In this document: piece after piece, positions 49,566 through 61,241 of the stretch
Layout: every line of letters starts with the position of its first letter
Numbering within the stretch: the first letter of the stretch is position 1
From: Drosophila persimilis
Lineage: Eukaryota > Arthropoda > Insecta > Diptera > Drosophilidae
Assembly (NCBI RefSeq): GCF_003286085.1
Contig: NW_020825343.1
Coordinates: forward strand, 1,302,001-1,366,000
Length of the DNA: 64,000 nucleotides
Reading direction: 5' to 3'
Notes under the pieces: model-generated
What the model was told of the DNA's origin: nothing
Database searches by the model: none
What the model saw: the letters and a program-made list of their open reading frames with translations, nothing else
Position numbers and translations under genes: made by a program

Positions 49566-50288
49566 TCAGAAAGCTTGCTCAAAAAGTTTTAGTATTGCAT
49601 TGCCGTAATTACCAAAGAATATGATGGCACCGACGATGAGAAGTCCGGCCAAAAACATGAACCTGTTAGGAGAACGCTGGCGAAGCAGTTTCCTGACTTT
49701 TTTCCCTTTCTGAGCAGGATCACGTAATTCCTTGATTTCCTGTGTCAAGTCCTGACGCACCTTCTCAAGACTATCAACTTTCTTCTGTAACATATCTTTG
49801 TCCTGCAGCTCCAGCTTGATGGCAGCCAGGGCGTCGTACACACGATCGGACACTTCAGTTGTCTCTCCACCAGCAGTGTGGCGGATGGACGCGTCCAAAT
49901 TGTTAGTCAACTCGCAACGGACCCTGCCTTCCCACACTTTAGTCGAGTCCAGACCCCTGAAGAACTGGTGCACATCATCCACGTGATCTGTAACTTCGCT
50001 AGCCAAAATAAGGAATTTGTGACGCTTCTCAAACAGGTTCGGGGTCAGAGACAACGTCGTCGGCTGCATGTAAATTTTTATGTTGACCGACGATTTGGCA
50101 GAAAGTATCCCAACGTTCGGGCGAACACAGAACAATTCTGGCGAGGTTGTCTTCATCTTGAACGCGACATCCTTTTCGGTCAGACTGCGAATAACCAGAG
50201 TGCGCTTGAACGTCTTGTCGAACGGCCCCTTGAAAATAAGGGCATCAGCTGGCTCGTGGGCTATTATATCTGCTATATTCTTTGCCAT
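49566..50288 (-). CDS. VAP-family (VAMP-associated) MSP-domain membrane protein, intronless
   Basis: Tail-anchored ER protein of the VAP family, whose MSP domain binds FFAT motifs of lipid-transfer and other partners at membrane contact sites. A single 240-codon exon. The MSP domain spans about residues 8-125: LIFKGPF, FKMKTTSPELFCVRPNVG (the FFAT-binding TT.P..F.VRPN.G signature) and IYMQP then KRHKFLILAS, keeping the Lys used for FFAT binding. A coiled coil (about 150-195, LQDKDMLQKKVDSLEKV) and a C-terminal helix (FMFLAGLLIVGAIIFFG, about 211-227) follow. Length and order are those of VAP-A/B. The sequence is clearly diverged from the conserved Vap33, and there is no intron, so it may be a retroposed paralog of the kind that in flies includes the testis gene farinelli; which paralog I cannot say. 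The start follows TTACA and is the first ATG of the frame. Confidence 0.88.
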   Translation of the reverse strand: MAKNIADIIAHEPADALIFKGPFDKTFKRTLVIRSLTEKDVAFKMKTTSPELFCVRPNVGILSAKSSVNIKIYMQPTTLSLTPNLFEKRHKFLILASEVTDHVDDVHQFFRGLDSTKVWEGRVRCELTNNLDASIRHTAGGETTEVSDRVYDALAAIKLELQDKDMLQKKVDSLEKVRQDLTQEIKELRDPAQKGKKVRKLLRQRSPNRFMFLAGLLIVGAIIFFGNYGNAILKLFEQAF

Positions 50289-52396
50289 TGTAATTTTGAA
50301 ACTTATTTCAGTTCGGTTTACGGAATTTTTTTGTTCTGTTCAAAAAACGATGTGTCTAGATAAGTTTGTGAGACGAAATGACGAAAAGAAAATAAAACCA
50401 ACGTAGCAAAATAATGGACAAAAAAAAGGCCTACTTTTACGGTTTAGGTGTACGGCTTACAGCACTGAAACACAGCTCAGTAGAGTTGCCAAGCCTGCTG
50501 GAAGTTTCAAATGTTGTTTCGTTAGAATATTTTTTATTATTCTTTGATTCGTTTTATATACAGTTTCGTCGTGGTAAAATTCGTTGAGTAATTGCTCTGG
50601 AGTGCTCTGGGAGTGGAGTGTATGTGGAGTGCTACCAGAATATCATGCGTCCAGCATTTGGGGAAGTGGCCTTGGCCAGAATTATGCCCGACAGCTCTTC
50701 GTCCTCCAGTTCGTTGCTGTTTTGTGCATTGAAGGGGGTAAGGAGAGTCGCATTAGGCTTACAGTTAACATGGACTTATCATGGTTTATATACACATTTA
50801 TAGCTAATGTTATTGGTGTTTCTTGATCTGTTTTATTTGTTTCATAATAAATAACAATATGAATGTGGCTTGTTGTCGAGACAGCTGATGCTGGGGTGGT
50901 GGTGGGAGGCCGTCGATCACATCACCTCATTAGATGGGGGTTTTCGATGAGTGTGCTGATCGAAGTCGATTCGCAGTTGTGGGTGGTTTGATTTTTGGGT
51001 GTTTGTGTGTGGTGTGCGTGGGCGGGCGGGAGTACAGTCACAGGGATAACAACAGTTACAACGAATTGCAGCAGTAGCCAATTTTGCTCTCATGGTCTGC
51101 AAAACAGAATCCAGATAGCGAGAAAGAGAGTGGAAGAAAAGAAAGAAATAGAGAGAAAATATACAAATGGAGAAAGAATCAAATAAAAGCTAATCGAAAT
51201 TCCGTTAGCAGCACAAAAACAAGACACAAAACGAAACAAAAAACGAAACGAAACAAAAAGAGGAATGAGAACATGCGTATGAGAGATGGAAAGATGTCAG
51301 ATGGACTGATAAAGCAGGTGGACAGGGGGCAGGTGGCAGGTGGAAATAATACACATTTCATTTTATTAATTCACATTTTTTATTCTTTTTGATTTGTAGT
51401 GGTTGTTCTTTTCTCTTGCGTTTTCTTTCTGGTTTTGTTTTAAATTAAATCGTTTCGAGGCACTTAGTAGGCCAATTTATAGGCACTATTTAAATATTAA
51501 ATATATATGTATATTGCAAAAAAAATCAATTAAAATATGCTAAAAATTAAGTATTGTACAGCATTTGTTTCTGTTATGTAAATTTTGCATTTAAATAAAT
51601 TTCAGTTTCGTTTATCGTTTAAATATCACTTAAATAGGTTCGTTTCAAGCCACTTAATTGGTTTTAAATTTTTTTTTTCTTTTTTTTTAACTTTTTTGCG
51701 GACGGTTACAAGAACAAATAAAAAAAATATTTTAAAAAATATATTAACTATAAATAGAATATTACATATAGGGTGTGTTTCTATTGTATTTTTGTTTCTT
51801 CTTTTTTTGTTTGTTGGTTTATAAATTAGGTTTCGTGGTTATGCAGTCGTTAATGTTGTTTTGTGGTTTGTTTTCTCATAAATTAGTTTATCAATTGCAG
51901 TTTAAATTCGCTTTCTCATTTGTCACAAAAGATAATTAGTTAATTTACCAAAAATCAACAACTAATCACAAGGCAAATAGACTTTCTAGAGCGAGAGAGA
52001 GAGAGAGAGAAAGATGGTGGGAGGAGGGACGTTCGGTTTTGCTTTTGGCAACGCAGGCGAGTTTTAGTGGATGGCTTAGCTTAACGAGTATAAACAACGA
52101 GTGGCGAGCGATAATTTGCTAGCGAGAGTACCAACACCAGAGGGAGAGAGAGAGACAGAGAAGTACAGCGAGTGGAGAGATAGAGAGTTGTGTGGGGACC
52201 AGGGGTAGGATTAGACGTGAGTATGAGTATGAAGAAGGCATGAGATTCGGTATTAGATGGCACAAATGCAACGAGTAGCGAGTAACAGGCACTTAGTGAG
52301 CGAAATACTAAACTAGATGAGTGGAAGTAGCGAGTGACGCGTCAAGACAGCTTCGCTTTGCTCAACGTTTTGGCTTTGCTTGGCTTACGGTTTGGC
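50289..52396. other. Region between the VAP-like gene and the last Ect4 exon
   Basis: No coding exon seen. The right part (about 51360-52396) is AT-rich and directly follows the last Ect4 stop codon in gene direction, so it is probably Ect4 3' untranslated region. TTTATT words (AATAAA on the minus strand) occur at several places, e.g. near 51362 and 50830. The left end must contain the VAP-like promoter; no clear core motif is seen. (GA)n tracts lie at about 51991-52012 and 52142-52160. Confidence 0.45.
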
Positions 52397-53321
52397 TTAC
52401 TTTTTGATCAGCGAGCGAACCTTCTTCATCGTGCGATTGAAGATGGTCTTGTTGTTGCTGGCACTGTTGTTAGAGCCCAGCGACGAGTTGGACGTCTTGT
52501 TGCTGTTCAGGCTCCCGCCGCGATGCACATGCGCCGCCGCCCGCTGCTGGTTTCCATGCGGCTGCTGCACCTGCGACTTAGGCGACTGCCCATCCTCCCG
52601 CTCGCTCTCCGTCGAGCTGACGCCCTCGGGACTCTGGCGACTGTAATGCGGTTGCATAGGTCGCTCTGGCGTTGGGGATTTCGAGGAGGAGCTCTGATCA
52701 CGTCGCTGGGGCTGCGGCGTCAGTGGCATGGCCAGATTCTGCATGCTCTGCGTCTCGTCCGTGGGCTCGATGCTCGGAGGCAGTAGCTCAGCCAGCGTCT
52801 GCTTCGACAGTATGTGATCCAAGCTCCGCGACTTGCGATGCTGTTGCACATTCGGCGGCGGCGCCAGGCGCTTCTCTCGCCTCGTCACATGGTCGCACGT
52901 ATCCGTGTCCGCTGGCTCCTCGTCCTCCGGCTGTAGGGTGCACGTGGAGCTGGCATTCGTCAGCGCTGTGCTGCCGGCCGTCACCATGGCCGCCGCTGCC
53001 GCTATCCTCTGCTCCGGCGTGGCCAGACTGCTCTGGCTGGCGGAGGCCTGGTCCAACAGCCCATCGACGCTGTGCGACCGATAGCCACTGCCCATGCCAG
53101 CGCTGTGCCCCAGACCAGCGGCGGAGCTGCGTCGCGGCGGCAGATACGCCAGTGGCATCATGTTCTGCATGGAGGCCGAGCCAGCTCCGGATTTGTGGAG
53201 CAATGCCGCCTGCTGGGTGCGATAAGGTGGCAGAATGTTGGAGCGCTTTCCGTGCCTGGCGTAGCCGCTCAGCTGTGAGGTGCTGCCCCGTTGGCGGGCC
53301 GGTGAGGGGGATTGCCGGTAT
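52397..53321 (-). CDS. Ect4: Ect4 alternative 3' coding exon B
   Basis: Starts after AAATAG at 53321, also with A, so it can join the same split codon (AG|A, Arg) and continues [13 protein letters not shown] to a stop at 52397. About 308 residues, polar and Ser/Gln-rich, with [19 protein letters not shown] and a very basic end [12 protein letters not shown]. The frame is open over the whole length and uses ordinary fly codons. Because both A and B complete the same codon, they are mutually exclusive ends; A carries a stop, so B is reached only by skipping A. Confidence 0.75.
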
Positions 53322-56300
53322 CTATTTGCCTGGTGATTAGCTGCGAGTTTCGAGCGAGTTTTTAGCGAGTATCGAGTGGTGTTTTTTTGCAATCAGAATT
53401 AAAGTATTATTATCATTATTAGGTGGTAGAGTAAGAAAGAGAGAGAGATAGAGAGTAATGTGTGTGTTTGTGTGTGTCAGTGGGTGAGAGAGACTGGGGG
53501 TGGGTTCGAGGAGGGTGGGAGATAGAGAGTAGTGTGCTCAAAGGCTTGAACTTTGACCGTAACTTGAGGAGAATCTCCGCTTAACCTTAAGACATATTCG
53601 AGGGAGGTCGTGAGGCTCAGTTTTGCTTGTTTTTTTTCTTTCTATGGGGTCTCTACGCCGGACTCTGGCTCCGGTTGGGAGTTGAATTTGCATTTGCATT
53701 TGCGTTTGCATTTGAACTTGAACTGGAGTTGGAGTTGGGAGTAGTACTACTCGTTGTTGGCCCACCTTGTCCGCTGCCATTGGCCGCCATCAGGCCATCC
53801 ACCACACTGCCTGCGCCGCCGACACCACCGCCGCCGCCGCCTCCTCCACCGCTGGATGATGCTCCTCCTCCTCCTCCACTCTGGTAGTCGGAATCGTTGC
53901 TGTGCATTCTTTGGTATGACACCGCTCCGGGCGTCCCAGGCACCATGGCCGCAATGCGATCGATATTCTTTTCGCCGCGCAAAAATCTGCCGCATCAGAA
54001 GAATGGGAATTATTTGAGTTTCGAAAAATTGACACAGAAATTGCAAGATTGAGGAATTGAGGTAGATCCCAGCCAGATCCCAAATTGCTTCCCATGCGCG
54101 TCTCTAAATGCGTCGCTTAATATACCTTTCGAGCTTGTCGATGCATGCATCCTGGTAGTCATGGATCCAGCTGACGCCATTGAAGTGCGCCACACTGCGC
54201 ATATCCTCTGGCAGCTTCTCCACCTCCGGCCAATCAAAGTGCTGATCCATAATTGGTATAATGTTGCAATTGGAGTTCAAGGCAGCCACAATTTCCTATA
54301 CGAACGAGCGAAAGAACAAAAGAAGGGGCAGACCGTTCTTGAGTAAACATTTCCTTCACTGTTCGATTGAGAGACACTTACGCGATGCACCCAATCCTTA
54401 CAGTCCTCGTCGGCAATGCAGCGATGCAGGGCATCGGGTGTTAATACTAAAACAAAGTTCTTTGCCTGCCGAATACTGTTCAGGAGTCCATTGTCGAACT
54501 TTCCCGCCTCCAGACGCTCCACATCGATGAAAACTGAGAAGCCACGCAGCTGCAGATGGACCTACAGAGGAAGAAGTGTCATTGTTCCATTATTATATAT
54601 ATCTCTAAACTATAGCAAAAATATCCTTACCTTCAGTAAGCTGGCCAACTGTGAGCCATTGGAACGTCTGTAGCTGACAAACACATCCAGAGTCTTGGCC
54701 ATGTTCTCCTCGGAGGAGCTGGGCAGCGAGTTCTCTAGATTCTTCACTGCATTTAGGATGCGCAGGCGATGGATGGAGTTGTGGATGCCACACTCCGTCA
54801 TTAGCATGTCCTCGTTGACGTGCGGCAGGGCGCATTTGTCGATGCCGGCATTCAGCATGGCGTATGTGTAGGTGCAGTAGTCGGTGCCGATCTCCGAGAG
54901 AAACTGGTGCATTTTGGCCGTGTCCTTGGAGGAGTAGTCGGCCATGCGTTTGAGATTTTGCAGTTCACGCTCGAAGCGCCGCAGCAGGATGCCGTTGCCG
55001 ATGCCAATGTCGTCGCGCAGGTTGTCCTGGTTGAGCTTCAGCAGCAGATCGCCGTCCACCTGGGACTCCTCGAACCGGTCGATGTAGCCATTGAACCCGA
55101 TCTGCTTAACCCATTCCTGCACATCCTCGACGGACCACAGGGGCACCTGTTGCGACAGCTTGTGAGGCACTGTCTCTCCGATGAGGCGCAGCGCCTGGGC
55201 GGCGAACTTCGAGGCGATGGCGTTCGGGCAGCTGGCCACAGTCTTGAGCGCTTCGATGGCATTGATCTCGCGGAAGATGTCGGTGTTTCCCTGCTCCCGC
55301 TTGATGCCCGCCTCCATGCAGAAGTGGAAGGCGGCCAGGTTGCGGGCCTCCTCGCGATTGGAGCTGAGGACGGGCACCAGACGCTTCAGCCAGTGCTTGC
55401 TCTGGCCGTGCGCATGCGCCAGGTTCGAGCGGGCAAAGGCCGAAGGATCGTGGGTCGTCACAAACGGTTCCACCAGATCCAGGCAGCCAGACTTCAGGAC
55501 CTCCGCCTCGATCTCCTTGTTGGCCACCAGAACGGCAATGGCCAGACAGGCGTAGTACTTGATGTTGTCGTCGTTGTGGAAGGCCAGCGGGAAGAGCCAC
55601 ATGGGCACCTTTCGCAGTATCATCTCCTCCTGGTTCTCGGCCCCGCCGTAGAGCGACAGATTGGCCAAGGCACTGGCACAGTGTCGCAGCGTCTCCACGT
55701 CGCTGGTGCGGCACTCGAAGAGCACGGCATCGAGGCCTCCCAGCCGGATCACATCCGAACAGGTCCCCTCCGAGTGCTTGAAGAGGTGCTCGAGAATGCC
55801 AGTGCCGACGCGCGAGTGCTCCATGTTGGATTTCTTCGTGCAGACGCAGGCCACATTCACGACCTTGTCCAGGCCGTTGTCCACCACATGCTTGCGGTTC
55901 TCGGTGGTGAGGCACTGCTCCAGCAACTGGGCGGAAGAGAACTGCAGCGTGAGGTCTTTGTGAACGCAGTTCTTCATGAGCAGATCGAGGCCGCCGCTCT
56001 GCCGGAGGGAGTTGCACAGGGAGTAGCCTAGCTCGTGTCCGTGGGTGGGCACAGCCCAGGCCCTGCGGATCACCTCGTTGATCTTCTCCAGATACTCGGT
56101 CTTCTCCTTGCCGACATTCATCGCCTGGCCGCTGCTGGTGCCTCCACTTCCGCTCTCATCATCCTGCAGCGAGCTGACGAACGAGGTGAGCACATTCGAA
56201 TACTTGTTGATGGTCTGCTCGATCTCCTGCTGGCCACTGCCAGCCGTCAGGGACTTGAGGTCGTCCAGCTTGAGGTCCGTGAGCTTCACCATTTGGCCAT

Positions 56301-59300
56301 TCATCGCGGACATCTGGGAGGAGGAGGTGATCATGCTGCTGCCCGAGCTGGAGACGCCCTTGTGGGTCATCGAGTAGTTGGCCTGCGAGGCCGAGGACAC
56401 GTGCTTCTCCTGGCTGATGATCCCGTTAGAGGTCATCGTCTGCGACTGCTGTGACTGCGAGATCGCCTTCTTGTCCGCGGAGAAGGTGTCGCTCTGCACC
56501 TTAATACTGGCGGCGGCCACATTGTTGCTCGCCTGTTGTGTGATGTCGCCGGTGCGCAGCGAGAGGGCCTCCTAAATGGGTCAAAGGTAAAGTATAACAG
56601 TTAGTATTACACTGTAACATGGTTGAGAATACTATATAACATGCTGCATAAAGTCAGGATTTACTCAAGTCGAATACAACAAAAGTCTACGAATGTCTTA
56701 ACATACAGGGGAATGCTGGGAATTGTTTATGAGACGTATAACACTTTATAGGACAGTCTTTTAGCATAAAAAACAATTTTTCAGCTGTCATAGACTAACA
56801 CAAAAACAGAAAATTACTTTTGGGGTTCAATTAAGTATGTATAACAGATTTAAAAGTTTAATACAAACTGTTATACACTTTAATGTACGCTTGAAATGGT
56901 TGGCGATGCCTAAATATGGACGTATAACATTTTAAAAAGTGTTATACGCACTGTTATTCCTTTTGGTTTACAAAATCAAGAATTTTCCTTTAGATTTTCC
57001 CCTCTAGTACAACATAACCCCTGTTATACTGTTATACCTTGCTCTGTTCTACCTCTATGGGTATTTCGCGCACATTATTCATGTGTTTGTTGTTGCTGTT
57101 GTTGTGGCTTGTGGTTGTTGTGGCTGCGGCGTGATTGTTGGTGTTGTGGTTGTTGTTGTGGTGGCTGTGGTTGGGCGCTGGTGGTGGCAATTGTTGTGGC
57201 GGTGGTGTCGGTGACAGTGGACGGTTGGCAATTGGCTGTAAGGGCGGATTAGAACTTTTACGTACTCTGGTGTGAGAGCTAGAGCTCGAACTAGAGGACG
57301 ACGACGAGGAGGAGGCCGAACAGGCTGAGGATGCTGAGGCCGCAGAGGACGAGGCTCCAGACATTCTGGCAGCGGACGCAGTGGACATGGTAGCGGCAGC
57401 TGTCGTCGCACCCACCACCTGGATGGGCTGCGGGGGCGGTGAGAGCGGAGAGGTGAGCCCAAAGCGATTGCTGGGCGTGGCCACAGGTGGCGGCGATAGT
57501 GGCATCTCCACTATGGGACTGGGCGAACGTCCGGGCGTAAAGTCCGACTGTCCGCTCGAACGGAAGATGCCCTTGCGGACGGGCCAAGGCGCCTGATTGT
57601 TGGACATGCCTTTCGCCGACCCCGGAATACAGGAAGGAAGCAGTGCCGCGTGGTGCCGAGTATTTCAATGTCAAAGTTGTCGAATCGGTAGTTGCAGATT
57701 CCTTTCCGATGTTTCTTGAACTATATATAATCGGACACTGAATGTTTCTCTTTCGCTTTCCGTGTGTACTTTTCTGCTATTCCGATATTCAGTCTTATAT
57801 ACTTTTTACATATATTTTCATTCACATAAAAATAGCGCACAAATTGGCTGCGCCGACGTTGCCGTCACTTTCTCTGTGTCCGTGTTTAAGAGAGTGTATC
57901 GTATCGGATCGCCGTGTCGGTGTCCGTGTCCGTATCCGTGTTTGTGGCAGAGTGTGCTTTGTGGATGTGCGTGTGACACTGACCGACAAATAGAGCTTGT
58001 AATATTTTACAGTTTCATGACAATTAGCGGAGCACTTGACGAAGCTTTTCAGTACAAAATGGGGATGGGAATGGGGATGGCGAAGGCGATGGCGATGGCG
58101 ATGCCGATGATGCAGTCGAACACTTGTTGATCCACAATTTGCATACAAAACGGGGGATAAAAAAAAAACCTAATTAAAGCTCACATAGCGTCGCAGGCGG
58201 TAGGCCATCTTGTGTCAAGTGTTTTTATTGGTTTCTTTCAATGGTATTTCGTTGGGTTCCGATCCGTGTTATTTCCCTAAATTGTTGCTTTTCTTGTATC
58301 ACACATGTTTCGTCAAGTGGAATTTCATCACTGATTTCGTTCAGTTTTTCGATATTTCGAAACTTGCTCGATCGTCAAGGTCAGCTTTCAACGTGGAATA
58401 CGTACATATTTTCCATATAGTCCATGTATGAGAACTTTCACACTCCGCAAACCCAAAACCGATTCGAATTGTTTTGTTTCCCAATTAGAGGGTCTTTGTC
58501 ACTTGCACTCTACTATATATCGTACATACACATGTATATTGATACAGTTGTGGATCTAGCCACAGACACACATCGGATTCGTTCGAGCACTCATCGTATA
58601 TATGCATACGATTATATTCGGTTCTGTTCTGTTCTGTTTTGCTCTGCTCTATTCTGTTATATGTAGTATTTCTATATCTGCATAGATTTCATGTGTTGCT
58701 GTTCGAAACGCTCGCGACGCTCGTCTGTCTGCTACTGGGGCCCGCGCGTATCGCTCTGCGCCAATATATTCTAAATAATTTTCGAAAATAAAACAAAAGA
58801 GAACCCCCCGAAAGCAACGGCAGAGCAATTCTTTCCAAAATTCAGAGCGCAAGACCATGGGAAATAAATCAAAAATCGGATGGGGATATTGGGGAGATCA
58901 CGGGGACGGGACCGCGGACTATGATGGTTCTTTGTTACTTCTGGGAAATAGTTTCGGCGGGAGCAATGCGTGCCGTTGCTTGGCTGTTCTGCAATTGACG
59001 CAAATGTCCTAAGACGATTTGGATTGGGTTCGTGGAACCATAAAAACGATATCAAAGTATTTTCATTGGATTTTCTTTATTAATATTCACATCTTGAGCA
59101 CTTGTTAGCATCGGTCCGGTACGGTCCGGTCCGGTCCCTCCTTCTGTATTCCACATGGAGCGTGGCTGACTGTCTGTCTGTCTGTCTGTCTGCCTGCCCG
59201 ATTGTTTGGCTGAGGGCCAAGCACAAGCAAGCACCCATTGAGATTGATGCTCTCGTGTGTCTTTGTTGTTGCTGTTGTTGGGGCTCTGTTGTTATATTGG

Positions 59301-61241
59301 GGCACTGTTTTTGATGTATGATCTGTTGATGGGTCGTATTGTGATGGATTTTGAGGGCGTATTTTAAAGTGCTCGGGTATAACAGTTTTGAAGCTGTTCT
59401 ATGAACTGTTCTACGCACTTTAAAATGATTTTATTAACTGAGAATATGACTCTTGTAGCTGTTATACGCATGTCTAGGGTGCTATTTTACTTTGTCCAGC
59501 TGTTATACATTGAAAATACCTGTTCGTTCTACATATAAGAAACACAAGAACTCTGACCCTTGGCATTTATCGTATCATTGCGGCGCATTTGACAGCAATA
59601 TTTCATCAGGCCGTCGTAAAATGATTAAGGCTAATATACCGCCAGACAAATCATCAATGATGTAATACAGCAAGCCCTCGCCGACCGTCCGATTAGATAA
59701 ATTCCCTCGAACAGCGAGTGGTTTTTCCGCGTTACCCTGGGTAACAGGTGTACCCAAAACAGAGGCACAAACAAAAACGATCTGTGCAGGGGGGCGGCAG
59801 GGCAGTTAGGAGTGCCTCGTACCTCGAACCTCGTACCTGAACTCTTTTCAGCATGCTTCTTGGGGCTTTTTCCTTGGGTCCTGTCTTCGTTTTGCAATAG
59901 TTTCGCATGAAGTGGGGGCTGCTCCGCAGGAGCAGGCACTTGTTTAGGAACATTTCACATAACGATTGCCCGCTTTTTGGCGCCAGGGTATTGATTTTCT
60001 TTGTTCCAAACTTTCACTTTCTTTTTGGAAGAGTTTTCACTGGTCAGGACTGGGACTTGGACTTGGACTTGGACTGGGACTGGGACTCCATTAACGCCTT
60101 GGCGCGTGTCCCTTATGCGACCTTAACATGCACGCGATGGAATTCCAACTGAAAGCCGAAAGGAGTGCCCGTCTAACAGTTAGCTAAAGCTACCCTCAAG
60201 GGTTGCTGCTCCTGCACGCTCCCCTTTGTTACGCTACCACCCACCCACCCCACACACACACGCCAGAAAGCTTTGTGCGAAAGCTTTTCGCTACAGAAAG
60301 GGCAACAGATTTCTGGGGGCTGGTTCAATGACAGGTTCAATGCAGCAGGTTATTAGCTTTGATTCCAGATTGCATGCCATTCCCCCTGGTACCGCTGGGA
60401 CCACGGGGACCGCTCTGGGAGACTCACCTTAATGACAGCTGCATTCTCCTCCGTTTTGACGCCGTCCACCTCCAGTCGATTCCTCATCGCCGACGCAGCC
60501 TTGTTCTCTTTGTAGTCTATGTCCCCGGCCTGGAGTCGCTTCATCTCCGCCGAGTTGCTGGTGGCCTGCTCGGAGCTGTAGCCATCGGTGACGACCTTCG
60601 TCTTGGACTCCGTTTTCATGCGCTTCTCCTGGAACTTGATCGTGTCGATCGTCTTGCTGGAGCCACTCAGCCCACTGCTGGCGCTCAGCTGCGCTGCCGT
60701 GGGATGTGAGAGGTCGAGGCCGCTGCCAAAATGATTGTGCGGGCAGTCGTCGTCATCGGGCAGGGTCACGATCACATTGCTGTCGTCGTCGTCATCCACG
60801 AGGTTCTCCAACGAGGCGCGAAGTCTGCAAAAGGAGGCGTTTAGTTTCGTTTCGAAAAGGATTGATGATGATGGCTGGGACCCACTTCTTCTGGAGCTGT
60901 TCGATCTTGTCTTTACTGCTCATACCCCTGAGATCATCGATCGATGGATGGGCCGATTTGAGTGTGCCCGGCGTGAGACGGGCTGTTGCCGTCTGCCCGC
61001 TGCCGGGCATTATGGCTGTCGTGGGCGTGGCTGTTGCGCTGTTGGCCAAGTCGTTGATTTCCGACATGGACTTTTGTATGTTTGTGAGATCTCGCTTGAC
61101 CGCCGCCGCCTTCATCTCCGAGGATGTGGACAGTGCCTGTGTGGTCGAGGATGAGCTGGAGGATGAGGAGGTTATGTGATGGTGCAGACGCTGGGATTTC
61201 TTCTCCACCCGCGTCGTAGTGCTGCTGCTGCTATTGACAAC
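52397..61241 (-). CDS. Ect4: Ect4/dSarm: ARM-SAM-SAM-TIR NAD+ hydrolase (SARM1 orthologue), 5' end incomplete
   Basis: SARM1-type enzyme that cleaves NAD+ and drives injury-induced axon degeneration; it also acts in innate immunity. Exons in frame: 61241-60886, 60824-60428 (long form) or 57607-57038 (alternative first exon), then common exons 56571-54631, 54561-54382 and 54295-54126, then one of two 3' exons. The common exon 56571-54631 holds the autoinhibitory ARM repeats ([14 protein letters not shown], with the Trp of the NAD+/NMN pocket; [28 protein letters not shown]) and two SAM domains ([37 protein letters not shown] and a second copy). The TIR domain starts LDVFVSYRR and has the BB loop [18 protein letters not shown] ends exon 54561-54382, and the next exon begins with GAA (54295-54293), the catalytic Glu (human SARM1 E642). 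The short form would be about 1064 or 1261 residues. The exon upstream of 61241 was not found, so the long form is partial. Confidence 0.95.
53653..53986 (-). CDS. Ect4: Ect4 alternative 3' coding exon A
   Basis: The exon 54295-54126 ends with two bases (AG) of a split codon. This exon starts after GGCAG at 53986 with A, giving Arg, and continues [17 protein letters not shown], then a Ser/Gly-rich and Asn-rich stretch to a TAG at 53653-53655. The part just after the junction resembles the end of the SARM1 TIR domain (helix after the EKI.RFL region). About 111 residues after the TIR exon. Confidence 0.8.
56572..57037 (-). promoter_or_regulatory. Short Ect4 intron with a cluster of GTATAACAG/CTGTTATAC words
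   Basis: The intron between the alternative first exon and the common exon is filled with one 9-base word or near variants in both orientations: 56592-56600, 56736-56744 (one change), 56839-56847, 56868-56876, 56922-56930 (one change), 56941-56949 (one change), 57021-57029 and 57029-57037 (the last includes the splice donor). Three more lie 2.3 kb upstream at about 59377, 59459 and 59500. I know of no standard element that explains it. Confidence 0.55.
57038..57607 (-). CDS. Ect4: Ect4 alternative first coding exon
   Basis: The open frame begins [13 protein letters not shown] at 57607 and ends [11 protein letters not shown] at the donor AAG|GTATAA (57038), phase 0, exactly what the common exon at 56571 needs (GAG GCC CTC). 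190 codons, Pro/Ser-rich then a Ser run and a His/Asn/Thr-rich run, all low complexity. It implies an internal promoter upstream of 57607 giving a shorter Ect4 that still keeps ARM, SAM and TIR. Low complexity means the start is less certain than the splice junction. Confidence 0.75.
57608..60427 (-). other. Ect4 intron containing the internal promoter region
   Basis: No further exon is seen. The region must hold the promoter and leader of the short Ect4 form. It contains a (TCTG)n tract at about 59170-59198, a GGTCC/GGTCCG run near 59110-59137 and a GGACTT run at about 60044-60085. Three CTGTTATAC/GTATAACAG words lie at about 59377-59508. Confidence 0.5.

Noticed and set aside
54820-56031. 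403-codon plus-strand open frame
   Set aside because: It is exactly antisense to the ARM/SAM exon of Ect4; its composition is a shadow of that coding exon.
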